Shown here piece after piece: positions 1-8,560 of a DNA stretch of 64,000 bases. Source of the DNA: Sporolactobacillus spathodeae (lineage in GTDB: Bacteria > Bacillota > Bacilli > Bacillales > Sporolactobacillaceae); assembly GCF_016908935.1 (NCBI RefSeq), contig NZ_JAFBEV010000012.1:23492-87491 (forward strand). Direction: 5' to 3'. Every line of letters starts with the position of its first letter. The first letter of the stretch is position 1. A program made the position numbers and the translations under genes. The notes below the pieces were generated by a model, which saw only the letters and a list, made by a program, of their open reading frames with translations, had not been told where the DNA came from and made no database searches.

Positions 1-1209
1 CAAACGAAGCTGCACCTCAGCCAGGCCGGTATTAATGCCATCGCCTTTCCAATCATCGGCAATGTCGCTTTGATTGCTTTGATCTCGATCATCGTGGTCA
101 TTGTCTGTATTTGGTTTGCCGTACAAATTATTTTTCTTTCGCCAATGGCTCACTTTAACGAACATATGAAAGCAATCAGTCAGCGCATGCTGACGGGAAA
201 GCTGAAAAAGACCGATGCAACCAATAAAGAATTTCAACTGTTGAAAAATAGTCTGGAAGAAATGACGCAATCGCTTCGATCAATTATTGACACAATTTCA
301 GAGAAATCAAGAAACGTATCGACGTCTTCCCAAGAACTAACTGCCACTGCAGAAGAAAATAAAGCAGTCAGCGATGAAATCACGGGTTCCCTGCAGGCCG
401 TAGCAGCGGGGGCTGTCGAACAATTGGAACGCGTCAACGGAGCAAGCCGAGAAACTGAAGAAATCACAAAGGCAATCGCTTCGATTACCATGCAGACCAT
501 CCAGCTCGCAAGTGCCGCTGGCGAATCCGCTCAATCGGTAACCAAAGGTCAAGAAAATATGCATCTGGCTACCGATCGGATGAACAAAATAAAGGGCACT
601 GTCACTAAATTATCTGGATTGGTTTCAAATTTGAGTAATCAAACAAACGAAATCAACAAGATTATCCGAGCGATTAATGAAATTGCCGATCAAACTCAGA
701 TTCTTTCCTTTAATGCAGCGATTGAGGCAGCACGCGCCGGAGAACAAGGACGTGGTTTCGCAGTTGTTGCCGAGGAAATCCGTAAACTGGCTGATCAATC
801 GGCCGACTCCGCGCAGCAAGTGCACCAGATCGTGACAAAAATCCAGGATGAAACGCATCAGGTCGTCGATTCGATGCAGATCGGGGTTACTGAAGTGGAC
901 CAAGGTATGGAAGCTGTGCAATTAACCGATCAGTCTTTCAAACAGGTTGAAGACTATTTTCATTCGATCAAGCAGCAAATTGACTCTGTCGATAGTGACG
1001 TCAATAAGATTTCGATTTCTTCCTTTAAAGTCGCTTCAACTTATCAAGCGCTCGAAGCGTCTGCCCATCAAACATCATCTAAGACGCAAGCCATTTCCGC
1101 CGCAACTGAAGAACAGGCCGGGGCCGTGGAAGAAGTGGCAAATAGTGCAACTGCTCTAGCGATCATCGCAGAAGATCTGAACAAACTCGTGACCTCTTTC
1201 AAAGTTTAA
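1..1209 (+). CDS. Methyl-accepting chemotaxis protein, 5' end outside window
   Basis: Chemoreceptor (MCP) that signals to CheA/CheW. The reading frame is open from base 1, so the gene starts left of the window; the TTG at 70 lies inside a membrane segment and is not a credible start. In order: one hydrophobic membrane helix (about codons 16-50), a HAMP-like linker, then a long helical signalling domain. The highly conserved hairpin tip is clear ([20 protein letters not shown] followed by [10 protein letters not shown]), with flanking Gln/Glu-rich helices suited to methylation. The sensor domain is not visible, so the ligand is unknown. The next gene (LCP) has its own promoter, so this gene probably ends its transcript. 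Confidence 0.93.
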   Translation, partial: QTKLHLSQAGINAIAFPIIGNVALIALISIIVVIVCIWFAVQIIFLSPMAHFNEHMKAISQRMLTGKLKKTDATNKEFQLLKNSLEEMTQSLRSIIDTISEKSRNVSTSSQELTATAEENKAVSDEITGSLQAVAAGAVEQLERVNGASRETEEITKAIASITMQTIQLASAAGESAQSVTKGQENMHLATDRMNKIKGTVTKLSGLVSNLSNQTNEINKIIRAINEIADQTQILSFNAAIEAARAGEQGRGFAVVAEEIRKLADQSADSAQQVHQIVTKIQDETHQVVDSMQIGVTEVDQGMEAVQLTDQSFKQVEDYFHSIKQQIDSVDSDVNKISISSFKVASTYQALEASAHQTSSKTQAISAATEEQAGAVEEVANSATALAIIAEDLNKLVTSFKV

Positions 1210-1257
1210 TCGAGTCAAACAGATACTAATAGGAAAAAGCACGTTGTCTAAACATAG

Positions 1258-1303
1258 AAAAAAAGGACGGGAACCTCTGCTGTATCCGCAGGGGTTCCCG
1301 TCC
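1258..1303 (+). terminator. Strong hairpin after the chemoreceptor gene, T-run missing on the + side
   Basis: A near-perfect hairpin (GGACGGGAACC paired with GGTTCCCGTCC, 1265-1303) follows the MCP stop. A run of seven A lies on its left, so the classical U-tract exists only for leftward transcription. On the right it is followed immediately by a remnant of the dispersed element, which may have displaced the rightward T-run. Direction of action is uncertain. Confidence 0.5.
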
Positions 1304-1340
1304 TGGACGCGGCAAGCGAGCCCCTAAGTACCTTGCCAGT
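1304..1340 (-). repeat. Remnant of the dispersed intergenic element
   Basis: The stretch containing cgcggcaagcgagcc matches, in reverse orientation, the conserved GCTCGCTTGCCGCG core of the dispersed element. Only about 20-35 bases are recognisable. Confidence 0.35.
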
Positions 1341-1396
1341 AATAAGGATCAAGTTCATTTTTGAACGCGAAAAAGAAATCAATTTGTCGCACAGTA

Positions 1397-1426
1397 TTGA
1401 ACAGTTGCTCACCATTCCAGTATAAT
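1397..1426 (+). promoter_or_regulatory. Sigma-A promoter for the LCP gene
   Basis: TTGAAC (1397-1402), an 18-base spacer and a consensus TATAAT (1421-1426) lie upstream of the LCP gene. This gives a leader of about 120 nt in which I see no recognised riboswitch. Confidence 0.6.
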
Positions 1427-1553
1427 AGTCCTGTATTGGTTCAACCTAAAAAAAAGAATAGAGTAATACTTAGCTGTCCCTATCTTTTGTACATAACTTC
1501 TTTAGGGATTTTATCCGAACAAGCATCCGGGCAGCCAAGAGAAGGAGCGGATT

Positions 1554-2564
1554 ATGGTTAACGAAAACACGCCAAGTCGCCGTGCGTTCCGAAAGACAAA
1601 GAAAAAGCACCGCGTTCTGCGCTACGTTTTACTCTCGCTGCTAATTATTATTCTTGCAGCAGCTATCGCCGGATTTTATAAATGGCATCAGCTGAATCCG
1701 GAAAATCACTTCGCCCATCTGTCAGCGATCGGCGGCTCGTCAAACAGTCATTATAAACAAAAAGCAGGGACATTCAACGCCCTGCTGATCGGTTCCGATG
1801 CCCGCCCAGGCGATACGGCTAGCCATACGGATTCGATGGTTCTGATTCATGCCGATCTAAAAAAACATACGTACAATATGCTCAGCATTCCTCGTGATAC
1901 ACGCGTCTATATGGACGGCTATGGCTACACGAAGCTGACCAGTGTCCAATACGTGGCTCAGTCTGCGCATGGCACAAAAGCTGGGATTGTTGAAGCTGTT
2001 AAGGCTATTTCCCGACTGACCGGCGTACCGATCAACTACTATGCGGAAACGAACTATTGGGGTCTGCAAGACATGGTGAACGCGATTGGCGGGATTGACA
2101 TGAATCTGCCGTTCCAAGTCAAGCTAACGCACGCATGGCACGCGCGTAACCAGGGTAAAGTTTTTGCAGCCGGTGTCCACCATTTTAATGGTGAAATGGT
2201 TTCTGAAGTGACGCACGAGCGCTATTCGCTTCCGGGTACCGATTATGGTCGTCAACAATTGCAGCAAGCCGCGCTTGTCGGCATCGCCAAGAAAATGATG
2301 CAGCCGCAAAACGTCACACGGTTCCCTGCCCTCTCCAAATCGATGTCCAAGTTCCTTATCGCGACCAATATGACGACGGATGACATGGTCAGCATTGGTC
2401 TCGGCGTGAAAGGCGATTTCCATCCGGAAACGCAATTTAAATACCGCCAAGTAAAAGGTAACGGAGCTAAGATGTATGACGATATACTGAAAGCGAAAAA
2501 CGATCAAATTATTCTCGCACCTGATCAATTGCAAAATGTTATTAAAAACTATTTCACCAATTAA
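1554..2564 (+). CDS. LCP-family (LytR-CpsA-Psr) cell-wall glycopolymer ligase
   Basis: Membrane-anchored enzyme of 336 aa. Known members transfer wall teichoic acid or other anionic polymers from a lipid carrier to peptidoglycan outside the membrane. Visible are a basic N-terminus, one membrane helix (about residues 24-46), then the LCP domain with its signature segments: LLIGSDARPGDTASHTDSM, LSIPRDTRVYM, and later Arg/His residues expected to bind the pyrophosphate. The start is fixed by AAGGAGCGG 4 bases before ATG. It stands alone between its own promoter and a strong terminator. Which polymer it attaches cannot be told from sequence. The family is sure; the paralogue identity (TagT/U/V-like) is not. 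Confidence 0.93.
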   Translation: MVNENTPSRRAFRKTKKKHRVLRYVLLSLLIIILAAAIAGFYKWHQLNPENHFAHLSAIGGSSNSHYKQKAGTFNALLIGSDARPGDTASHTDSMVLIHADLKKHTYNMLSIPRDTRVYMDGYGYTKLTSVQYVAQSAHGTKAGIVEAVKAISRLTGVPINYYAETNYWGLQDMVNAIGGIDMNLPFQVKLTHAWHARNQGKVFAAGVHHFNGEMVSEVTHERYSLPGTDYGRQQLQQAALVGIAKKMMQPQNVTRFPALSKSMSKFLIATNMTTDDMVSIGLGVKGDFHPETQFKYRQVKGNGAKMYDDILKAKNDQIILAPDQLQNVIKNYFTN

Positions 2565-2576
2565 GACCTTTGATAG

Positions 2577-2620
2577 AAAAAGGACCGAAGCGTTCACATG
2601 ACGCTTCGGTCCTTTTTTTG
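2577..2620 (+). terminator. Rho-independent terminator of the LCP gene
   Basis: Stem AGGACCGAAGCGT / ACGCTTCGGTCCT with a short loop followed by seven T. The A-run on the left means it may also stop leftward transcription of the small coiled-coil gene. Confidence 0.9.
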
Positions 2621-2647
2621 CTAGAAAGAAACACTTGGGGAATAGCC

Positions 2648-2872
2648 TCAAGACAGTTTCCATCCATTGAGTAGTTCAGAAAGACTCTGCTCAATCTCAG
2701 CCAATTTTTTCATATCCGCTTCATGGCGCTGATTAAAATCGTCATTGCTCCGTTCCAAACGATCAATTTCGTGACGGACTTGAATCAATTCTTGTTCTAG
2801 GTCCGCCTCTTTCTGGTATAACTTTGTCAATTCTGCCTGCGCGTCACTGCTGCGATTCTTTTTGGCCATCAT
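2648..2872 (-). CDS. Small coiled-coil protein of unknown function
   Basis: A 74-aa, highly charged protein, predicted to be almost entirely helical with heptad-like spacing (LYQKEADLEQELIQVRHEID and onward) and no cysteine, signal peptide or membrane segment. I chose the ATG at 2872 because a GGGGGTCAC ribosome site lies just upstream; the frame continues further upstream, but that extension has no ribosome site. It shares a possibly bidirectional terminator with the LCP gene. I do not recognise the family; similar short coiled-coil proteins are usually annotated as hypothetical. Confidence 0.6.
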   Translation of the reverse strand: MMAKKNRSSDAQAELTKLYQKEADLEQELIQVRHEIDRLERSNDDFNQRHEADMKKLAEIEQSLSELLNGWKLS

Positions 2873-3059
2873 TGTGACCCCCTTTTCAATCAGGTTGAAT
2901 CTATCTTTTTCCCTTTGCCTGTAAAAACAAGGGGAAATACATTCGCAGAATATCAAAAGATATCCGAATATATTCCCCCGAGTCCGTGCCGTCTCATTTG
3001 TATCTATTTTAAATATACCATAGGCTGTTTACCATTGTTGCTACTTAAGTACTAGAAAA

Positions 3060-3316
3060 AGTTGGTTTTGCCAAGTTCTTTTTTGATCAATTGCGCTCCG
3101 GTCGCTTGCTTGCCGCGGGCGCACCGCGAGCCTCCTCAAACAATCAAATATCTGCGGGGTCTCGCTGGCACGCTGGTCCCGCAGGCGTCTCGCGCCTCCG
3201 CTGCATTTTCGCTCAAAATCATATACATTCTTAAATGGCTTGAAAAGCTTGGTTTTACAAAGTCATTTTTTGAATCAATTGCGCTCCGGTCGCTCGCTTG
3301 CCTATGCGCGCTAATT
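3060..3316 (+). repeat. Dispersed intergenic element, one full and one shortened copy in tandem
   Basis: A full copy (about 3060-3235) contains the conserved blocks: CCAAGTtC near the start, AATTGCGCTcCGG, GCTTGCCGCGGGCG, ATCTGCGGGGTCTC, CCCGCAGGCG, a TGCATTTT block and TATACATTCTTA. A second head-to-tail copy (3243-3316) carries only the left half and runs into the 3' end of the YdcF gene. Short ORFs in this stretch are by-products of the repeat. Confidence 0.8.
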
Positions 3317-3331
3317 CACTGGCGAAGACGA

Positions 3332-4072
3332 TTAAAACTCAGAAGCGAGAAGTCCCACATATTCCTTAAGCGCGGTGAACGTCACATCTCCGGATGACGG
3401 AACAAATTGACCCGGATAGAGTGCGAGTTGGCGACTCACCAGATAGTCTGTCGGATAAGGCTGCACGTGAATGCCGACTTTATCGAAATTCAGAACCGCA
3501 CGCGGCATATGAAAAGCGGATGTGACAAGAATGGGCTGTTTTAGATGGTGCGCGTCAATAATTTTCTTCGAGTTAATCGCGTTCGTGCGTGTTGTGATGC
3601 TTTTATCCTCAATTAAAATTTTATTTGGTGGAACGCCGAGCGCGATCAGCTGCCGACGACCAATTCGCGCTTCCACCCCGCTGTCCGGATAAACTTTTCC
3701 ACCTGACAAAAGAACTGGCAAATGCGTCCCCTTGTACAGACGATAAGTCGTCAACAGTCGATTGGCCGCGTCGCCGGAAAGCTGGCCGCGACCATTCATA
3801 TCCGGCGTGCCTAGTGTTGCCCCGCCACCAAGCATAAGAATCACATCACCATGTGGCTGTGCAGGCAACGTGTAGCGCGTTTCCAGCGGATGAATGAGCA
3901 AAATACCAGTAAGCGGCAGGCAGAGTACATAGATGAAAATGCACAGACCGCCTGTCCAACGCCATGCTTTATTTCGGCGGCGTACTAGGCCGATAGTCAA
4001 AAGCATCAGCAGTGTGACGATTAATCCGGGCGGTAAAAGAAAACCGTAAATAAATTTGATAATGTATTCCAT
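3332..4072 (-). CDS. YdcF/ElyC-like DUF218 membrane protein
   Basis: Protein of 246 aa with two N-terminal membrane helices (about residues 5-27 and 35-58) followed by a DUF218 domain: DVILMLGGGAT, VLLSGGKVYPDSGVEA, EDKSITTRTNA and LVTSAFHMPRA are typical of the YdcF/SanA/ElyC group. Family members have been linked to envelope integrity and lipid-carrier or cell-wall steps, but the reaction is not settled. The start is the ATG at 4072 with GGAG 7 bases upstream, rather than the TTG four codons earlier. It is a monocistronic leftward gene with its 3' end adjoining a repeat element. Confidence 0.85.
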   Translation of the reverse strand: MEYIIKFIYGFLLPPGLIVTLLMLLTIGLVRRRNKAWRWTGGLCIFIYVLCLPLTGILLIHPLETRYTLPAQPHGDVILMLGGGATLGTPDMNGRGQLSGDAANRLLTTYRLYKGTHLPVLLSGGKVYPDSGVEARIGRRQLIALGVPPNKILIEDKSITTRTNAINSKKIIDAHHLKQPILVTSAFHMPRAVLNFDKVGIHVQPYPTDYLVSRQLALYPGQFVPSSGDVTFTALKEYVGLLASEF

Positions 4073-4164
4073 GACAGTCTCCAATTTCTTTGATGGACTA
4101 CGAGCCAGATTACATCCTATTTTACCGCTTTTCCTACTCGGTCAAAAGCGTTACTATTTCCTTA

Positions 4165-4203
4165 CAAAAAAAAGCGTTCGCCCGAAATACTAAGGCAAAC
4201 GCT
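4165..4203 (-). terminator. Leftward rho-independent terminator
   Basis: Read leftward: AGCGTTTGCC, a loop, GGCGAACGCT, then eight T. It lies 460 bp past the end of the leftward aminotransferase/dehydrogenase operon, with no gene between, so it probably ends that transcript. Confidence 0.7.
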
Positions 4204-4663
4204 ACGAATTTATTAGGAATATAATTTGTCACACACCTTGACCAATCAATCAGTGCCAATCGGTCCTTCTAATTAGATAAATGCGCAATACACTGGCGAT
4301 TGGGCAGCGATTTCTACAGCATACCCTCAGTCAACTTGTTTCTGTTTTTCTCGCCGGGCAAAACGCAGCATGCGAACCACTTTTCCTTTGTCTCTGATGC
4401 ACCATCTATCGGTGCTGCTTATTTGAACAATCGAAAACTTCCTCCGTTTGGCATGCATGTTTCGATCATCATCTCCGTTATTTTAAAATCAATAAAATCT
4501 CAAGCTGGCTTCTATCTCATACCTGACAACGGTACAATCCGCCTCGGCTGCATCGAAGAAACCATCCGTTTAGTTATGAATCAATATTTAACCTACGCTC
4601 ACGTCATCAGTGACGTCATTGAATGGTCACATAACTTATGCTGCTTGCTAAATGTCGATGCCA
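4204..4663. other. Gene-free stretch
   Basis: About 460 bases with no convincing gene on either strand. A rightward open frame of 128 codons exists (4300-4686), but it starts at a TTG without a ribosome site and overlaps the end of the dehydrogenase gene. An imperfect repeat of GACGTCA/GACGTGA occurs near 4600-4625. Possibly a decayed gene; not recognisable. Confidence 0.4.
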
Positions 4664-5635
4664 TCAAAAATGCACAGCCGAATTGACAAGATGTTCCGGC
4701 CGTCCATTACGGCAAATCCGTTGAACAAGCTGCGCCAAAGCTGTTTTTCGCGCACCATAAAAAGAATCCTCGGAAACAAACGCGGCATGCGGCGTAATCA
4801 CTGCGTTTTCTAGAGTAAAAAGTTCACTTTTCGCGCCAACCTCATCCTCAATCACGTCAACGGCCGCAGCTTGGATAGCACCGCTTTTCAGTGCACGGAC
4901 GAGAGCCGCCTCATCCACCACCCGACCGCGTGCCGTATTGATCAGAAAAGCCGTTTTTTTCATAAGCTGGAGTTCTCGATCAGAAATCAAATGTTCAGTC
5001 TCAGGAATAAGTGGACAGTGCAACGACAAGATATCCGAGCGCCGCAGCAATTCATCAAATGAATTCGCTTTTTCCGCGCCAAAACCGGCGAGGTATTCGG
5101 CAGTTTTAGTCGGCGCATAAACCAAGATAGATAATTGTAACCCACGAAGCATCGGAATCATTTTTTTCGGAATGCTTCCGAAAAAATAGAGACCGATCGT
5201 TTTATTACTTAAACGATGAATTGGATAGCCCAATAAAGGGTCCCAGCTGCCCGCGCGAACCGACCGATCGAGCGCGGTAATTTTTCGTGCTAAATCAATG
5301 ATCAAACCGATCGTATGAAGTGCCACTTCTTCTGAACAAAAGCCGGGGCAATTGGTCACGCAGAGGCCATGGTCGGTCGCCGCGTCCAAATCGATATTAT
5401 CAACACCGATAGATTGCAGTGCAACGATTTTCAGCTGAGGCAGCTGCTCGATGATTGGACGCGTCACCTGTTGGTATTCGACGACAGCGCCTGCTGCATC
5501 CCGCGCTTCTTCCACAAAATCGCCTTCCTTGGCCTGAACCAATTCGAGATCAGTGATGCCCCATTGTCGGAGCAAATCGCTCTCATAGTCTAACGTATCG
5601 TCGATCTGGTAATATAAAATTTTCTTTTTTTCCAT
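4664..5635 (-). CDS. D-isomer-specific 2-hydroxyacid dehydrogenase family protein, altered nucleotide loop
   Basis: A 323-aa member of the 2-hydroxyacid dehydrogenase/CtBP-like family, which normally reduces 2-oxoacids with NAD(P)H. The catalytic set is present: Arg in NTARGRVVDE, Glu in DVIEDE, His in ITPHAAF. The Rossmann loop is unusual: where relatives have GxGxxG this protein has FFGSIP, losing two of three glycines, and the acidic residue after beta-2 is Ala (VYAPTK). Cofactor use may therefore differ, or activity may be lost. The start is the ATG at 5635 behind GAAGGGAC; the frame continues 26 codons upstream into the aminotransferase gene. Cotranscribed with that aminotransferase, suggesting amino acid to oxoacid to hydroxyacid chemistry. 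Confidence 0.82.
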   Translation of the reverse strand: MEKKKILYYQIDDTLDYESDLLRQWGITDLELVQAKEGDFVEEARDAAGAVVEYQQVTRPIIEQLPQLKIVALQSIGVDNIDLDAATDHGLCVTNCPGFCSEEVALHTIGLIIDLARKITALDRSVRAGSWDPLLGYPIHRLSNKTIGLYFFGSIPKKMIPMLRGLQLSILVYAPTKTAEYLAGFGAEKANSFDELLRRSDILSLHCPLIPETEHLISDRELQLMKKTAFLINTARGRVVDEAALVRALKSGAIQAAAVDVIEDEVGAKSELFTLENAVITPHAAFVSEDSFYGARKTALAQLVQRICRNGRPEHLVNSAVHF

Positions 5636-5657
5636 TGATCCAGTCCCTTCGAAGAGT

Positions 5658-6938
5658 TTAGGCGTTAAGGACTTCGTCGAATGAACGATCGAGAATTGAT
5701 AAGCCTTCATCAAGCTCCGTCCGAGTTACGTTCAGCGGTGTCGCAAAGCGGATGACATGATCGAAAACCCCACACGATAAAAGCAGCAGGTGATTGTTCA
5801 GACATTGCTTGCGGACAGCGGCCAAAAGATCACCGGCCGGGCTGCCGTCTTCATGTGACAATTCAATGGCGAGCATCAAGCCAAGACCGCGAACGTCGGA
5901 AATACAGCTGTATTTTTTTTTCAACTCGAGTAGCTTTCTTTTCAAATAAACACCATTCTCAATCACTTGATCGAGAATATGTGCCTGCTCAAATTCATTA
6001 AGCACTGCGAGCGCTGCCGCAGCGCAGATTGGGTGGCCTCCGAATGTCGTCCCGTGCCTCCCTGGATGCCATTCCGCCATGATTTCCTCTGTTGACAAAA
6101 TCGCGCTCATTGGCAATCCGCCAGCAATCGCTTTACCGATAGTCATGATGTCCGGGACCACATCAAAATGCTCGCAAGCGAACATTTCACCGGTTCGTCC
6201 ATAGCCGGATTGGATCTCATCAAGGATCAGCAAAATGCCATGACGGATACAGCGCGCGCGAATCTCCTGAATAAACCTTTTTGACGGGACCACATAGCCG
6301 CCTTCCCCTTGAACCGGCTCCATAATAATTGCCGCCACCTGTTCCGGCGCAACGAGATAACGAAACAATTGATCGAGCTCATTCAGGCAGTAATCCGTTC
6401 GTTGTGCTTCATCGAAGCCTGCCGGACAAAGATCTTTGGACGGATAAGGAATAAAATAAACCGATCCAACCATCGGTTCATAATCGTACCGATACTTTGC
6501 GTTCGACCCTGTAACGGACATTGCGCCAAATGTCCGGCCATGAAACGAGCCTTTGAAGGCGATGATCGCTGGCCGCTTCGTATAGGCCCTTGCCAATTTC
6601 AAAGCGCCATCAATTGCTTCAGCGCCACCGTTTGAGAAAAAAACAGAACTCAAGTTTCCCGGCGCGCGTTCCGCAAGTCTTCTGGCAAGTTCCAAAGTCG
6701 TCGGGTAATTGACGAGATTGAACGAGGCATCAATCAACTTTTCGGTCTGCTTCTTAATCGCGTAAACAAGTGCTGGATGGCCATGGCCAAGACAATTGAC
6801 AGCGATGCCCTGGACAAAATCAAGATAGCGGCTGCCAGCCACATCAGTCAGATAGCAGCCGTGACCGCTTTCGATAATCAAATCTGTCGCTTTCGCGAGC
6901 GCCGGGCTCAAATACGGCTGATAATCTGTAAACTTCAT
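5658..6938 (-). CDS. Class III PLP-dependent aminotransferase (GabT/ArgD-like)
   Basis: A 426-aa fold-type I aminotransferase. Visible motifs: GSFHGRTFGAMSVTG around the cofactor phosphate site, LILDEIQSGYGRTG with the Asp that pairs with the pyridine nitrogen, and TIGKAIAGGLPMSA with the PLP lysine. Overall similarity is to omega-amino acid:2-oxoglutarate transaminases (4-aminobutyrate, ornithine, acetylornithine); the substrate is not decided. The start is the ATG at 6938, preceded by GGAGGG at six bases; an ATG two codons upstream abuts the ribosome site. First gene of a leftward pair with the 2-hydroxyacid dehydrogenase 22 bp downstream, divergent from the lar operon. Confidence 0.9.
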   Translation of the reverse strand: MKFTDYQPYLSPALAKATDLIIESGHGCYLTDVAGSRYLDFVQGIAVNCLGHGHPALVYAIKKQTEKLIDASFNLVNYPTTLELARRLAERAPGNLSSVFFSNGGAEAIDGALKLARAYTKRPAIIAFKGSFHGRTFGAMSVTGSNAKYRYDYEPMVGSVYFIPYPSKDLCPAGFDEAQRTDYCLNELDQLFRYLVAPEQVAAIIMEPVQGEGGYVVPSKRFIQEIRARCIRHGILLILDEIQSGYGRTGEMFACEHFDVVPDIMTIGKAIAGGLPMSAILSTEEIMAEWHPGRHGTTFGGHPICAAAALAVLNEFEQAHILDQVIENGVYLKRKLLELKKKYSCISDVRGLGLMLAIELSHEDGSPAGDLLAAVRKQCLNNHLLLLSCGVFDHVIRFATPLNVTRTELDEGLSILDRSFDEVLNA

Positions 6939-7118
6939 GCCCATCCCTCCGCTTCAGAACAGACGCGCCCACTTGCCGCGTTTATTAGCTATATACGTGC
7001 AGGACATGAAAAAAATACATCATATTTGATTGGCCTTCATCTCAAACTGTATCTACAGATCGTGATCGTTGCTTTCGTTAGTTAAGCACGTCTTTCGTCT
7101 GTTAAAACTGTAACCTAT

Positions 7119-7183
7119 GTTAACATCACCAGTTAACACCTTCGGTTAACAACATTCGGTAACATCCTGTGTTACAACATCCC
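7119..7183 (+). promoter_or_regulatory. Five 13-bp direct repeats of GTTAACA upstream of larA
   Basis: Units begin at 7119, 7132, 7145, 7158 and 7171, exactly 13 bases apart. The first three carry GTTAACA, the fourth GGTAACA, the fifth GTTACAA. GTTAAC is self-complementary, so each unit is also a small palindrome, and the first two form TGTTAAC-7 bp-GTTAACA. The block lies just upstream of the larA -10 and between larA and the divergent aminotransferase gene. It is the obvious candidate operator for the LarR-like regulator; the iterated 13-bp layout is not the single 16-bp palindrome I recall for Lactiplantibacillus LarR. Confidence 0.75.
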
Positions 7184-7194
7184 GATGTCCCGTC

Positions 7195-7203
7195 TGCTAT
7201 ACT
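7195..7203 (+). promoter_or_regulatory. Extended -10 of the larA promoter
   Basis: TGC-TATACT forms an extended -10 with no good -35 at 17 bases. This fits an activator-dependent promoter fed by the repeats directly upstream. Confidence 0.5.
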
Positions 7204-7270
7204 GCTCTCAGTGCCGAGGATATTGCGTAAAATGTCCTCGTGCAATACACAGGACTGGGAGGAAAAAGAT

Positions 7271-8542
7271 ATGGCACGTATTACATTGCCTTATGACAAA
7301 ACAACAATCACGGCAGCTATCCGTGATCAAAATTTAGCTGGCATACTCACATCCAAAGCCGAGAACTTCCATACTGATAAAACGGAGCAAGAATTGGTCG
7401 AACAATCACTCGACCAGCCGATTGGTTCACCGAAATTGGAAGAGCTGGCTCGCGGCAAGAAAAAAGTCGTCATTATCAGCTCCGATCACACGCGGCCCGT
7501 TCCATCGAAAAGAATCACACCGATTCTCTTGCGCCGGATCCGTTCCGTCGCTCCCGATGCTGACATCAAAATTCTCGTGGCAACGGGCTTTCACCGACCA
7601 TCAACCAGAGAAGAATTAATTAATAAATACGGTGAAACAATTGTCCAGAACGAACAAATCATCATGCACGTCTCAACTGATGATTCTGCAATGGTACGGA
7701 TCGGCACTTTGCCATCCGGCGGCCCCTGCATCATCAACCGGATCGCTGCTGAAGCTGATTTGTTAATTGCTGAGGGCTTTATCGAATCCCATTTCTTTGC
7801 TGGCTTCTCCGGTGGACGCAAATCCGTGCTTCCCGGGGTCGCCTCCTACAAGACGATTATGGCCAATCATTGCGGCGAATTCATCAACTCGAATCAGGCA
7901 CGCACGGGCAATCTCCAGCACAACCCGATCCATGAAGATATGGTTTACGCGGCTCGTACGGCCGGATTGAAATTTATCCTGAATGTGGTACTTGACGGCG
8001 ACAAACATATTATCGGTTCATTCGCCGGTGACATGGAAGAAGCCCATCATGTTGGCTGCCACTTCGTCGAAAGTCTCGCTCAAGTCAACAAGATCCCCTG
8101 CGATATCGCCGTCGTCACAAATGGCGGTTATCCACTCGATCAGAATATCTATCAAGCCGTTAAGGGGATGACCGCAGCGGAAGCCACGAATAAAGCGGGC
8201 GGCGTGATCATTATGGTCGCTGGCTGCGCCGATGGACACGGCGGCGAAGGGCTCTACCACAGTATCTCGGAAACGACCCCGGAACAGTTTCTCAATCAGG
8301 CGATACATACGGCGCGCCAAGAAACGATACCCGACCAATGGACCGCGCAAATTCTGGCCCGTATTTTAAGCAAACATCATGTCATTATCGTCTCTGATCT
8401 CGTCGATCCGCAAATCGTCACCGACATGCATATGGAACCTGCCAAAACGCTAGATGCCGCGCTTGCGCGTGCCTTCGCACGTCAAGGTCAGGACGCGAAA
8501 ATCACCGTCATTCCCGACGGTTTGGCTGTTGTCGTCAAATAA
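7271..8542 (+). CDS. larA: Lactate racemase, nickel-pincer enzyme
   Basis: Interconverts D- and L-lactate using the nickel-pincer nucleotide (NPN). The 423-aa length matches known LarA. Visible landmarks: SSDHTRPVPSKR with the catalytic-region His, FAGFSGGRKSVLPG containing the Lys expected to bind NPN covalently, and ANHCGEF close by. The start is the ATG at 7271 behind GGGAGGAAAA; the frame extends 34 codons upstream through the promoter and is not coding there. It is first in larA-larE-larB-larC, so the enzyme is encoded with its complete cofactor-synthesis set. In a lactate producer it would supply the missing lactate isomer, for example for the wall or to balance pools. Confidence 0.95.
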   Translation: MARITLPYDKTTITAAIRDQNLAGILTSKAENFHTDKTEQELVEQSLDQPIGSPKLEELARGKKKVVIISSDHTRPVPSKRITPILLRRIRSVAPDADIKILVATGFHRPSTREELINKYGETIVQNEQIIMHVSTDDSAMVRIGTLPSGGPCIINRIAAEADLLIAEGFIESHFFAGFSGGRKSVLPGVASYKTIMANHCGEFINSNQARTGNLQHNPIHEDMVYAARTAGLKFILNVVLDGDKHIIGSFAGDMEEAHHVGCHFVESLAQVNKIPCDIAVVTNGGYPLDQNIYQAVKGMTAAEATNKAGGVIIMVAGCADGHGGEGLYHSISETTPEQFLNQAIHTARQETIPDQWTAQILARILSKHHVIIVSDLVDPQIVTDMHMEPAKTLDAALARAFARQGQDAKITVIPDGLAVVVK

Positions 8543-8560
8543 TATCAAGGAGGACTTATT

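Noticed and set aside
4300..4686. Rightward 128-codon ORF
   Set aside because: TTG start with no ribosome site, overlaps the 3' end of the dehydrogenase gene, and has unremarkable composition with no recognisable motif.
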